DNA of 64,000 nt, from contig NZ_MTSE01000003.1 in assembly GCF_002154225.1 (NCBI RefSeq), forward strand, positions 310,001 through 374,000, given 5' to 3'. Each line of letters opens with the position of its first letter. Positions within the stretch are counted from its first letter, which is position 1. Under the pieces are notes generated by a model. The model was given only the letters and a program-made list of their open reading frames with translations. It had not been told where the DNA came from and ran no database searches. The position numbers were made by a program, and so were the translations under genes. This DNA comes from Hymenobacter crusticola. GTDB taxonomy: Bacteria; Bacteroidota; Bacteroidia; Cytophagales; Hymenobacteraceae. Positions 56,092 through 64,000 of this stretch are shown here, piece by piece.

Positions 56092-56307
56092 GCGCCTCAC
56101 TCCCGGCCCTCTCCGAAAAGGTAATGCGCATAAAGCATTTGCGGGGGAGCCTGACCTAAGAAGTGAGAAGTGCTAGGTTTTCAGTGTTGAGTGATCTTCT
56201 CAACTCAACCTGGCAACCCTTTTCACTCGACACCTCAGACGAATGGCTCCCCCGCAAATGCTTTATGCGCATTACCTTTTCGGAGAGGGGAGCGGGGAGT
56301 GAGGCGC
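56092..56307. repeat. 216-bp inverted repeat with 45-bp perfect arms
   Basis: Arms 56107-56151 and 56245-56289 are perfectly complementary over 45 bp, with AATGCGCATAAAGCATTTGC near the middle of the left arm. Similarity continues outward, with small mismatches, to GCGCCTCAC/GTGAGGCGC. The 93-base central part is unrelated to the arms. It lies between the NUDIX and small-membrane-protein genes. A MITE-like element or an unusually long intergenic hairpin are both possible. Confidence 0.8.
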
Positions 56308-56322
56308 CCCGCAAGAACAATC

Positions 56323-56547
56323 TTAGGTCGCGGGTAAAAAGGTGATTATCAACGCGAATATTGCTGTTAGTCCCCAGAAAACCCACGTAACGAACGTAAG
56401 CTGCCGCTGCAACTTGGCCGCGTAGGGCGAACAAGTAAGAACCGGCTCCGACTGCCAGTTGAGCGATACGACCTGTAGAAAAGCCAGACGTACTCCCACG
56501 AGTAGCAAACGACGAACGACCAAGAGGAAAGAGGCAGCGCTAAACAT
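56323..56547 (-). CDS. Small membrane protein, two predicted helices
   Basis: A 74-residue protein I do not recognise. Helices lie at about 5-28 (ASFLLVVRRLLLVGVRLAFLQV) and 50-72 (LTFVTWVFWGLTAIFALIITFL) with a short loop that contains Cys and basic residues. The gene ends just beyond the 216-bp inverted repeat. A 21-bp-period direct repeat (56655-56682) lies about 110 bases before the start, like the LytTR sites near the cupin and kinase genes; this supports the gene being real. The remaining part of 56548-56852 holds no gene. Confidence 0.5.
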   Translation of the reverse strand: MFSAASFLLVVRRLLLVGVRLAFLQVVSLNWQSEPVLTCSPYAAKLQRQLTFVTWVFWGLTAIFALIITFLPAT

Positions 56548-56654
56548 AAGCCAGAGTAGTTGAAGCGTTAAAACGAATCAAGTAACGACCTGAAATTCGG
56601 CGCTTACTTCTGCGGCACCTAGGTTGGAATACATCAACTGGTAAAAACACCAAC

Positions 56655-56682
56655 TGAATTGTAGAAAAATCTGGCTGAATCG
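56655..56682 (-). promoter_or_regulatory. LytTR-type direct repeat, site 3
   Basis: On the minus strand CGATTCA (56676-56682) and CAATTCA (56655-56661) are 21 bases apart; ACAATTCAG fits the LytTR consensus at eight of nine positions. A TTTTT tract follows 14 bases later. The likely target is the small membrane protein gene; the threonine aldolase gene on the other strand is a weaker alternative. Confidence 0.45.
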
Positions 56683-56852
56683 TGGCCCGAAAAACCATTG
56701 TGCTGCCGCCGTTAAGGCTAGCTTTGCCGGCGTAGATAGCACATGAGCGCAACTCTTTGAGCAATCCGCTGTTCATAACCCCGCTTACCTGTTACCTAGC
56801 CTGCTCGGTCCGCGAAGTCCGGTAGGGCTTATTCTTTCGCAAGCGAATATCT

Positions 56853-57881
56853 ATGATTCTGTTCACCAACGATTACACCGAAGGCTGCCACCCCGCCATC
56901 CTAGAAGCGCTGACGCGCACCAACTTGTCGCAGCAGGTGGGCTACGGCTTCGATGAGTATTCCGTCCACGCCATTGAATTGCTGCGCGCCCAACTCAACA
57001 ACCCAGCGGCGGATGTGCATTTCGTGCACGGCGGTACCATCGCCAACCTGCTCGTGCTGAACGCTTTTCTGAAATCCTACGAGTCGGTTATTGCCGCCCA
57101 AACCGGCCATATTTTCGTGCACGAGGCGGGCGCCATTGAGGCTACCGGGCACAAGATTGAAGTCGCCGCCACACCCGACGGCAAGCTCCGACCCGAAGAT
57201 ATAGCGCCATTGCTTCAAAAGTCGCCGCCCTACCACACGGTGAAGCCGCGGGTGGTGTACATTTCTAATTCCACCGAAATCGGCACCACCTACACCAAGG
57301 CCGAGCTGACGACCCTATCGGAGTACTGCCGAGCCAACGGCCTGCTGCTCTACCTCGACGGCGCCCGCCTGCCCATGGCCCTGGCTGCTACTCCGGACCT
57401 GACGCTGGCCGACATTGCCCAACTCACCGATGCGTTCTACCTAGGAGGTACCAAGTGCGGCGCCCTGCTCGGCGAGGCCATCGTGATAAACAACCCCGCC
57501 TTACAGCCCGATTTCAAGTACCATCTCAAGCAGCGCGGCGCCCTGCTCGCCAAAGGCCGGGTGCTCGGGGTGCAGTTCGCCACGCTTTTGCAGAACGGAT
57601 TGCTGTTTGAGCTGGCCGCGCACGCCAACGCCATGGCCCAGAAAATTGCCCGCGTGGTGCAGGAGCTAGGCTATGAGATGCTGACCGTTTCCGAAACCAA
57701 CCAGATTTTCCCCATTCTACCCAACACGGTTATCGACCAGCTCAAAGACGAGTTCGGGTTTTACGTTTGGAAGCAGGTGGACGCGCAGCAAGCGGCCATC
57801 CGCCTGATAACCTCGTGGGCCACGCCCGAAGAGGCCGTCGATCAGTTCATTGTCGCCCTCCGTAAGTATAGTCAGGGGTAG
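56853..57881 (+). CDS. Low-specificity threonine aldolase
   Basis: A PLP enzyme that splits L-threonine or allo-threonine into glycine and acetaldehyde. The 342-residue protein has FTNDYTEGCHPAILEAL at the N-terminus, VHGGTIANLLVLNAFL, HIFVHEAGAIEATGHK, and the cofactor residues LYLDGARLPMAL (Asp169, Arg172) and YLGGTKCGALLGEA (Lys201 as Schiff-base lysine). Length and order are typical of the fold-type I aldolases related to LtaE. It is transcribed alone and followed by a strong terminator. Confidence 0.93.
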   Translation: MILFTNDYTEGCHPAILEALTRTNLSQQVGYGFDEYSVHAIELLRAQLNNPAADVHFVHGGTIANLLVLNAFLKSYESVIAAQTGHIFVHEAGAIEATGHKIEVAATPDGKLRPEDIAPLLQKSPPYHTVKPRVVYISNSTEIGTTYTKAELTTLSEYCRANGLLLYLDGARLPMALAATPDLTLADIAQLTDAFYLGGTKCGALLGEAIVINNPALQPDFKYHLKQRGALLAKGRVLGVQFATLLQNGLLFELAAHANAMAQKIARVVQELGYEMLTVSETNQIFPILPNTVIDQLKDEFGFYVWKQVDAQQAAIRLITSWATPEEAVDQFIVALRKYSQG

Positions 57882-57993
57882 GTGATAAGTATAAGGTATT
57901 GAATAATAGATAGTAATCAAAACGTCCTGTCGACCAGCGGGAGCCATGACCTTCTGGTAGAGCGACGTTGTTGTTGCTCCTGTTTCAGATTAC

Positions 57994-58038
57994 GCAAAGC
58001 GCCGCGTCCTTTCACAGGGCGCGGCGCTTTGCTTTTGA
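57994..58038 (+). terminator. Terminator after the threonine aldolase gene
   Basis: GCAAAGCGCCGCG (57994-58006) and CGCGGCGCTTTGC (58020-58032) pair perfectly and TTTTG follows. A minus-strand 96-codon frame across this hairpin (57917-58207) is judged not real. The remainder up to 58308 holds no gene. Confidence 0.85.
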
Positions 58039-58308
58039 AGCTAGGGGCTAGCAATTCAGGTAGAGCTTCTTGCAGTTCGGGTAGCGGTATTGCCAGTTCA
58101 TGTAAGTGAGCATTGGGGTGAGGGAAAGGGGCCGCCAATTTTGGAGCAACAAACAGCCTTGCTGCTCCCCGGTAGCCGACGCTGCTCAGCGCGGAAGGCA
58201 CTATCAACTGCTTAGCTATCAGAGCTAAGTCTATGTGCTAGGTGCCGCCGGGAGTATGGCGGGCTGCTTGTGCTGCTACAAGTCCTTTCTACACTTCATT
58301 CTGTTCTT

Positions 58309-60258
58309 ATGCAACGCTCCTTTTACAGCGTACCGCTCGTGCTGGCCGCCCTGGCTACCCTCAGCCTAGCTTCCTGTGACGACGACGATGAAGACCCGGC
58401 ACCCAAGCCCAAGGCGGCTTTCACCTTCGCGGGTGGCGCCTGCCAAACGAACTGCCCGGTTACCTTCAAAAATACCTCCCAGAACGCCACCACCTACGCC
58501 TGGGATTTTGGCGACCAAACCACAGGCGCCCAAGCCGAAGCAGAATTTGCCCATACCTACGCCCAAGCCGGCGTGTACCGCGTGAAGCTCAAGGCCCTCA
58601 ACGGCAGCGCTTCCGACACGACCAGCCAGCGCATCACGGTAGGAGTGGCTTCGGGCTGCACTTCCCAGATCGTGCAGGTAACCAGCCACATCACGGTGCC
58701 CACCACCTGGAAGCCATGCAACGTGTACGTCGTGACGGGCGAAGTTTGGGTGAGTGATGCCCTGACCATCCAGCCGGGCACGGTGGTCAAGTTTGCCCCC
58801 AACGGCGGGCTGCAACTGCGCACCGGAGGGAGCCTAGCCGCCGTCGGCACGATGGCCCAGCCCATTTACTTCACCTCCAGCAAGGATGATGCGCACGGCG
58901 GCGACACCAACGCCGACCGCGGCGCCACCTCGCCAGCTCGCAAAGACTGGCGCCACATCAACCTGAACAGCGGCAACAATGCCCAGCTAGCCTATTGCCA
59001 GTTTTTGTACGGCGGCAGCGACACGGGCAGCGCCAGCTACACGCTCGGAGTAGACGGCGTCGCGGCCACCATACGCAACTGCACCTTCGCCCACAATAGC
59101 GGCGGCTCGACGAGCAAAGTAGGTGCGCTGGCCGCTGGGGCGGCACTGGCTGGCACCATCATCGAAGACAATACCTTCTTCGACAACGAAGTACCGCTGC
59201 GCATCACCAACCTGTTTTCGCTCGACAACTCCAACTCCTTCCAGAACCCGCAGAACGCCAGTCAGAAAAATGACTACCAAGGTATTTGGGTTGACGACAC
59301 GCCAGGCAAGTCGACGGCGCTGACCTGGGCCGAGACGGAGGTGTCGTACGTGCTGGAGTCGACGCACTGGGACGCGCGCCTGACCCTAGGTGCCGGCGTG
59401 ATTATCAAGCAACTACCAGATGCCCAAATGCATTTTGGCGGCGGCAGCGAACTGCTGGCCCGCGCTACCAGCGCCCAGCCCATTGTATTTACCTCCTACA
59501 AAGACGACGCGCACGGCGGTGATACGAACCACGACGCCAGCGCCACGGCCCCAGCCAAAAAGGATTGGTACGCCGTGCTGCTCGACGGAATTTCGGGTTC
59601 GGCCCTCGACCATTGCCAATTCTACTACGGGGGCCGAAACGGCGTCGTGCTCGGTTTGCCATTTAGCGCCGCGAGCGTGACGAACTGCACCTTCGCCCGC
59701 AACGGGGCCGATACGAACGTGCTCGAAGCCGCTGCCCTCGACGCGAGCTACGCGAAACAAGGGACCGTGGTGCAGAACAACGTGTTCTACGACAACATCC
59801 GGGCGCTTTCTATCACCTCCAGCTTCGACCTCGACGACTCCAACACCTTCCACAACCCGGCCAACGCTAGTGAGAAGAACCAGTACCAGGGCATCATCAC
59901 CTACTGGAATACCAACGTGTCGAAGCCGAGTGTAAGCTGGGGCGAAACCGAGGTGGCTTACGCGAACATTCAAAGCATCGACTTGCCCACTAGCCACACG
60001 TTGCGCCTCGGCAACAACGTGACGGTGAAGTGGCTGCCCGAGCGCGAAATCACCTGCCGCCTGAGCCCCGCGCAGCTCATCAACGGTAACGGGGCCGGCG
60101 TGACCTTCACTTCCTACAAAGACGACAGCCGCGGCGGCGACTCCAACGGGAACGGCAGTGCCAACAGCCCCAGCCGCGGCGACTGGTACGGCATCTACTA
60201 CGACGACAACAGCGGCGAGTGGTTGCAGTGGAGTAACATTCACTACGCCAGCCACTAA
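58309..60258 (+). CDS. PKD-domain lipoprotein with three beta-helix repeats
   Basis: From the ATG at 58309 the product has 649 residues. A lipoprotein signal with LASC (Cys22) and an acidic start DDDDED are followed by a PKD domain (about 34-112; YAWDFGDQTTG, FAHTYAQAGVYRVKLKA). Then come three tandem modules of about 190 residues. They share TSSKDDAHGGDTNADRGATS, TSYKDDAHGGDTNHDASATA and TSYKDDSRGGDSNGNGSANS, each followed by a Lys/Arg-Asp-Trp and a LAYCQFLYGG-type turn, suggesting a right-handed beta-helix. Asp-rich repeats could bind calcium. A role in surface polysaccharide binding is only a guess. Confidence 0.85.
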   Translation: MQRSFYSVPLVLAALATLSLASCDDDDEDPAPKPKAAFTFAGGACQTNCPVTFKNTSQNATTYAWDFGDQTTGAQAEAEFAHTYAQAGVYRVKLKALNGSASDTTSQRITVGVASGCTSQIVQVTSHITVPTTWKPCNVYVVTGEVWVSDALTIQPGTVVKFAPNGGLQLRTGGSLAAVGTMAQPIYFTSSKDDAHGGDTNADRGATSPARKDWRHINLNSGNNAQLAYCQFLYGGSDTGSASYTLGVDGVAATIRNCTFAHNSGGSTSKVGALAAGAALAGTIIEDNTFFDNEVPLRITNLFSLDNSNSFQNPQNASQKNDYQGIWVDDTPGKSTALTWAETEVSYVLESTHWDARLTLGAGVIIKQLPDAQMHFGGGSELLARATSAQPIVFTSYKDDAHGGDTNHDASATAPAKKDWYAVLLDGISGSALDHCQFYYGGRNGVVLGLPFSAASVTNCTFARNGADTNVLEAAALDASYAKQGTVVQNNVFYDNIRALSITSSFDLDDSNTFHNPANASEKNQYQGIITYWNTNVSKPSVSWGETEVAYANIQSIDLPTSHTLRLGNNVTVKWLPEREITCRLSPAQLINGNGAGVTFTSYKDDSRGGDSNGNGSANSPSRGDWYGIYYDDNSGEWLQWSNIHYASH

Positions 60259-60275
60259 GCTGCGGCTTCAACTCG

Positions 60276-60374
60276 CGTGTCGGGCGGCGCTGGCCGAAGC
60301 AGCGCTCCGGCAATGATAATCAGCGCGCTTGTGCAACGAAGCAAGAGAGGCTTCGGCTAGCGCCGCCCGACACG
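60276..60374. repeat. Inverted repeat, dispersed family copy C
   Basis: Arms 60276-60300 and 60350-60374 are complementary over 25 bases with one mismatch. The inner segment GTGCAACGAAGCAAGAGAGG continues into GCTTCGGCTAGCGCC and aligns with copy B at 9061-9110 and, in reverse, with copy A at 43045-43150. It lies between two lipoprotein genes. Confidence 0.75.
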
Positions 60375-60425
60375 AAGGATACTCTTCTCAAGTCTAGAAC
60401 AACCCTTCATGCCCCCAACCAAGCT

Positions 60426-61664
60426 ATGAAAACCTTCCTAACCTGCGCCTTGCTCGCGCTTGGCCTCACCAACACCCTCTCCGGTTGCAAAGAAGACCCC
60501 GTAGAGCCTAAGCCGCCCGTGGAGGAGCCGACGCCGCCCACCCCGACGCCCGGCACCCCCATCGAAACGCCTTATTCCACCCTGCCCAACGAGTTTGTGG
60601 GCACCTGGTTTGCCAAGGACAACAAGAAGCCGCTAACCACTTACTGGGACGAAGGCACCGTGCTCGGGGAGCTAGGTTTCCGCGACTTCCGCACCATGGT
60701 ATTCACCAAAGACGGCAAGAACGCCGTGGAGTACCACACCTTTTCGGTGGATCTGAATGGCAAGACGCGCATGCGCTTCTACAAAATCACCGGCACGGTG
60801 GAGTATAAGCCTAGCAGCACGCCCCGCACCCTGACCTTCTATGCCCAGCGCGGCGTGATGCGCGTGTACGACCAGGGCAAACCGAGCGAGGAAGTGCCCA
60901 TTGCCGAGAGCGACATGCGCACCTACCGCACCGCCTGGCAAAGCCCCGAGGCCACGTCATTTGCCACCGGCACCAACTACCTGACCTGCAAACGCCTGGA
61001 TGGTTCTATTCCAGTTTCCGCCGAGTACGAGAAGGTAAATCCCAATGCGCCTGCGCCGCCTTCCGTACCTTCACCCACCCCGCCCATTACCGGCTCCTAC
61101 GTCAAGATTGGCGACTTGTACTACGCCACCGCCACCATCGGCGGGCAGGAATGGACCACGATGAACTACGCCGGCCCCGGCGGCATCAAAGATTCTGACA
61201 AGCCGCACTACGGTACGTTTGTGAAGGCTGCCGACCTAGGTAGCATCCCCGTGCCCACGGGCTGGCGCATCCCCACCAGAGCCGACTACGAAAAGCTGCT
61301 TGCCTCGCAAGGTGTGACGCTGCAGTACAATTGGTCGGCGGACAACTTGCAAACGACCCAGGCCCTTGGGCAACTAATGGCCACCACCGGCTGGCGGCGC
61401 GAGGACGGCTACTCCACCAACAAGAACGGCTTCAATGGCATCCCTGCCAATATCCGGGTGACGGACCCCACGGCCAACCCGCACGGCGAAGGCTCCAACT
61501 GCATCTACTGGACCGCCGACCGCGACCCGAGCACTAACTGGCCCATCACCTTCAAAATCGTGCAGATGACCAACACCACGCTCGCCGCCATTGTGTCGTA
61601 TGCGCCGGGTAGCAGCACTGGCACAATGCCCCATATCCCAGTGCGGTTCGTGCGTGATAAGTAG
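60426..61664 (+). CDS. Lipoprotein with FISUMP domain
   Basis: A 412-residue lipoprotein (signal with LSGC, Cys21; then a Pro/Glu-rich linker about 24-48). The first half (about 55-200) is a lipocalin-like or beta-rich domain of unknown family (FVGTWFAKDNKKPLTTYW, FRDFRTMVFTKDGKNAVEYHTF). The C-terminal part (about 220-412) fits the Fibrobacter succinogenes major paralogous domain: KIGDLYYATATIGGQEWTTMNY, PTGWRIPTRADYEKLL, and the closing IPVRFVRDK. Its function is unknown, probably cell-surface. It follows copy C of the dispersed repeat. Confidence 0.82.
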   Translation: MKTFLTCALLALGLTNTLSGCKEDPVEPKPPVEEPTPPTPTPGTPIETPYSTLPNEFVGTWFAKDNKKPLTTYWDEGTVLGELGFRDFRTMVFTKDGKNAVEYHTFSVDLNGKTRMRFYKITGTVEYKPSSTPRTLTFYAQRGVMRVYDQGKPSEEVPIAESDMRTYRTAWQSPEATSFATGTNYLTCKRLDGSIPVSAEYEKVNPNAPAPPSVPSPTPPITGSYVKIGDLYYATATIGGQEWTTMNYAGPGGIKDSDKPHYGTFVKAADLGSIPVPTGWRIPTRADYEKLLASQGVTLQYNWSADNLQTTQALGQLMATTGWRREDGYSTNKNGFNGIPANIRVTDPTANPHGEGSNCIYWTADRDPSTNWPITFKIVQMTNTTLAAIVSYAPGSSTGTMPHIPVRFVRDK

Positions 61665-61791
61665 CAGATATATAGTAACTCGCAGTTAAGTATATAAAGC
61701 AAAGCCTAAAGTAGCTTGGTGTTGCACACCACGCCAGGCTACGTGCTGCTTGCGCATGAATTCATTGCAAAAGGGCAACACCTAATTCGCT

Positions 61792-63447
61792 ATGTTTTCC
61801 GTTGTCTTACGCGCGTTGGCGCTGCTGTTGGTGCTCAGTCACGTAGCACGGGCCCAAGCGCTTCCCGCCGATGACCTCCCCACGCAGTACGCCCGCCGCA
61901 TCACCCCGGAAGTGCTGCGGCGGCACCTCACCGAGCTAGCTTCTGATGCCTACCAGGGCCGCGAAACCGGCGAGCAGGGCGGCCGCCTAGCCGCCGACTA
62001 CCTAGCCGTGCAGTTCCAAAAGCTAGGGCTGAGTGCCCCCGTGCCCGGCCGCGACAACCTATACCGACTCTACGACCCTTGCCTCGATGACCCATTGCCC
62101 AACGAGCCCGTGCAGCGCTTTTGGGTGGAGCGCAGCGTGTGGGACGCCGGCCACATGAAGCTGCAAATCGGGGCGCAGTCGTTCCACTGGCTCGAAGACT
62201 TCTACGCCAGCGGCGACTCGCCTTTTTTCCAGGAAACTACGGTGCAGCCGGTGTTCGTGGGCTACGGCATTGAGCAGGCGGGCTACTCCGATTACGCCAG
62301 CCTCGACGTGCGCGGCAAAGACCTTATTGCCCTGCTTGGTGAGCCGCTGGATATTACCGGAAAACCTAGGTTTGGCGCACCTGGCAAACCGAGTCGGTGG
62401 AGCATTAACTCGCGGGCCAAACTTAGCGTGGCCGCGGCCAAAGGTGCCCGCAGCATTTTCTTCATCTACCCGGATCAAGCGGATTTCACGGCGGCCCTGA
62501 TTCGCTTCAAGCCCTACATCGTGAAGGGCCGCATGACGCTGCCTACCGCGGAAGCGCAAACTGAGGCAACTACGACGGCTTCGTTTTTGGTGTCGCCGGC
62601 GGTGGGGTGTGCTTTGCTCGGCACTACGGCGGCCGGACTGCAAGCGTATCAGCAGGCTGCCAGCACGGTAACGGGGCCTGTTGCGGCGTCGTTTCGGGTG
62701 GCTGCGCTGCGCATCCGGGCGCCGCGGGTGCAGCAGCGAGTACCCACGGAAAACGTGCTCGGCTACCTAGAAGGCACCGACCGGAAAGAAGAAGTACTGG
62801 TCGTGTCGGCCCACTACGACCACCTAGGTACGTGGGAAGGCCAGGTGTATAATGGGGCTGATGATAATGGCTCAGGAACAGCGGCTTTGCTAACTATTGC
62901 TCAAGCTTTTGTTCAAGCCAGTAAAGACGGCCACGGCCCGCGCCGCAGTGTGTTGTTTCTGGCTTTTACGGGCGAAGAGAAAGGCCTGCTCGGTTCGGAA
63001 TATTATACGGAGCACCCGGTGTTTCCGCTCGCCAGCACCATCGCTGACCTGAACATCGACATGATCGGCCGCACCGACGACCAGCACCGTCCCGACCAGC
63101 CTTACCTCGACGTGGTGGGTTCCAACAAGCGGTCCGCAGAACTGCACGCCATCAGCGAAGCCGCCAACGAGCAGTACACGAAGCTAGCCCTCGACTACCG
63201 CTACAACGCCCCCGACGACCCCGAGCAAGTGTATTACCGCTCCGACCACTACCACTTTGCCAAACATGGCATTCCGGTCATCTTCTACACCACCGGCGAC
63301 CACGCCGACTACCACCAGCCCACCGACGACCTCACGAAGATTGAGTTTCCGCTGCTCGCCCGGCGCACGCAACTAATTTTCTACACCGCTTGGGAGCTAG
63401 CCAACCGCGACCAGCGCATTGCAGTCAAGCTTGTAAACAAACCCTGA
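61792..63447 (+). CDS. M28 family zinc aminopeptidase, secreted
   Basis: A 551-residue exported peptidase. After a signal peptide (1-22, ARAQA) comes LRRHLTELASDAYQGRETGEQGG, a PA-like insert (about 120-280) and the M28 catalytic core: VVSAHYDHLG (His, Asp), GADDNGSGTAALL (bridging Asp), FLAFTGEEKGLLGSEYY (catalytic and ligand Glu), NIDMIGR (Asp) and DHYHFAKHGIPVIFYTTGDHADYHQPTDD (last His). All metal ligands are present. It would release amino acids from peptides in the periplasm or at the surface. The next gene starts 39 bases on. Confidence 0.92.
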   Translation: MFSVVLRALALLLVLSHVARAQALPADDLPTQYARRITPEVLRRHLTELASDAYQGRETGEQGGRLAADYLAVQFQKLGLSAPVPGRDNLYRLYDPCLDDPLPNEPVQRFWVERSVWDAGHMKLQIGAQSFHWLEDFYASGDSPFFQETTVQPVFVGYGIEQAGYSDYASLDVRGKDLIALLGEPLDITGKPRFGAPGKPSRWSINSRAKLSVAAAKGARSIFFIYPDQADFTAALIRFKPYIVKGRMTLPTAEAQTEATTTASFLVSPAVGCALLGTTAAGLQAYQQAASTVTGPVAASFRVAALRIRAPRVQQRVPTENVLGYLEGTDRKEEVLVVSAHYDHLGTWEGQVYNGADDNGSGTAALLTIAQAFVQASKDGHGPRRSVLFLAFTGEEKGLLGSEYYTEHPVFPLASTIADLNIDMIGRTDDQHRPDQPYLDVVGSNKRSAELHAISEAANEQYTKLALDYRYNAPDDPEQVYYRSDHYHFAKHGIPVIFYTTGDHADYHQPTDDLTKIEFPLLARRTQLIFYTAWELANRDQRIAVKLVNKP

Positions 63448-63485
63448 GACTCCAGCTAAGCGGCAGTTTTATACTCTCCTACCCA

Positions 63486-64000
63486 ATGACTTATCGTTTA
63501 TTCTTGCTGATTAGCGGGCTAGTAATGAGCCTGCTCCTTCCCGCGGTTGCCCAAACCAATACAGCCACGCCTCCCGACTCCCTAGAGGCCCCAGCTGCCA
63601 AAAGATCGGTTATGCTCAAACTCGGTACGGGCCCAACCCGGGGTTTTTTGATTGGCTCTGGGGGCTTGATAGTGCCCGCGGTGCCCGGCGTGGAGTACCA
63701 GTTCAGCCGGAGCTGGAGCCTGTATGCCAGCGGGTTCAGTGGAATTTATCTGTTTGGGGATGAGCGCGATATATTTCGCCCTGACCGGCCTATTGGGCTG
63801 AACTCGCTCGGCTATGATGCGGGCGTGCGCCACTACTATAACCAGCGCAAGCGCCGGCAGCACGGCCGCGCCACGGGGCCTTTTGTGGGCAACTACCTAG
63901 CCCTGCAAACAGTCGGTTGCTGGTAGTACGAGCGAGATTACCGGGCTTTCGACTATCAGTATTCCTCCTTAACTGCCCTCTGGGGTATGCAGCGCCGGCT
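63486..64000 (+). pseudogene. Outer-membrane beta-barrel protein gene with in-frame TAG, cut by window end
   Basis: The ATG at 63486 gives a signal peptide (1-22, AVAQT) and strand-rich sequence VMLKLGTGPTRGFLIG, EYQFSRSWSLYASGFSGIYLFG, GYDAGVRHYYNQRKR and FVGNYLALQTVGCW up to TAG at 63924-63926. The same frame continues YERDYRAFDYQYSSLTALWG and MQRR to the window end, as expected for the next barrel strand. This looks like a nonsense mutation in an outer-membrane protein of about 200 residues; a sequencing error is also possible. The family is not recognised beyond small Bacteroidota barrels. Confidence 0.65.

Noticed and set aside
57917..58207. 96-codon minus-strand frame after the threonine aldolase gene
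   Set aside because: It runs through the strong terminator at 57994-58038 and has no family features.
59413..60255. 280-codon minus-strand Val/Gly-rich frame
   Set aside because: It is the complement of the repeated beta-helix lipoprotein and mirrors its Asp/Asn/Thr codons.

Overview
The window looks like chromosomal DNA of a GC-rich Bacteroidota, most likely a Hymenobacter-type member of the Cytophagales. The support is internal: two proteins carry C-terminal type IX secretion (Por) sorting domains; the primary sigma factor is the short 287-residue Bacteroidota form; the tRNA-Met, trxB, rpsO and sce7726 regions carry the Bacteroidota -7 box TAnnTTTG; CCA is not encoded in the tRNA; and there are an Oar-like TonB-dependent receptor, a bacillithiol gene (bshB1) and LytTR/LytS-type signalling. 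Taxonomy is inference from these traits.

Layout. 1-5.7 kb is a plus-strand xylan locus: xylA, a GH10 xylanase, a GH115 alpha-glucuronidase and then a decayed GH8 exo-oligoxylanase. 5.7-9 kb holds a T9SS-secreted protein, an sce7726-family protein and an aldo/keto reductase. 9.2-17.9 kb is an OmpR-type two-component pair followed by a small acidic membrane protein and a complete tripartite RND efflux pump, with candidate operator repeats between the regulators and the pump. 18.2-29.6 kb is housekeeping: ndh, YodC-like protein, bshB1, an M23/LysM peptidase, trxB, rpoD, pnp, rpsO, an LptF/LptG permease, a START-like protein and tRNA-Met(CAT).

29.6-35.7 kb is a visibly AT-richer, gene-sparse stretch directly behind the tRNA gene. 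It contains scattered small secreted proteins or lipoproteins, a lone receiver protein and an SH3 protein that seems to have lost its C-terminal domain. 35.7-46.3 kb is a minus-strand cluster for pectin and arabinan use: a T9SS pectate lyase with FN3 and LamG modules, a GH51 arabinofuranosidase, an ENPP-type phosphodiesterase and a TonB-dependent receptor. 46.7-52.2 kb holds an NmrA-like protein, a DUF389 protein, two divergent propeller-type secreted proteins, a peptide-deformylase homologue and a cupin protein.

52.5-55.5 kb is a minus-strand signalling operon with two LytS-like kinases and one LytTR regulator. Three direct repeats with a 21-bp period and core CA(A/G)TTCA lie near the cupin gene, the kinase operon and a small membrane protein. 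They match the architecture of LytTR binding sites and suggest a local regulon. 55.6-64 kb holds a NUDIX hydrolase, a threonine aldolase, a PKD/beta-helix lipoprotein, a FISUMP lipoprotein, an M28 peptidase and a final outer-membrane protein gene broken by an in-frame TAG.

Most intergenic regions carry strong hairpins. A dispersed repeat family with three alignable copies and one 216-bp inverted repeat with 45-bp perfect arms are also present. I saw no CRISPR array, rRNA, complete insertion sequence or intact prophage. The most interesting signals are the proposed LytTR regulon, the palindrome inside the trxB promoter, the decayed GH8 gene and the gene-poor tract behind the tRNA.
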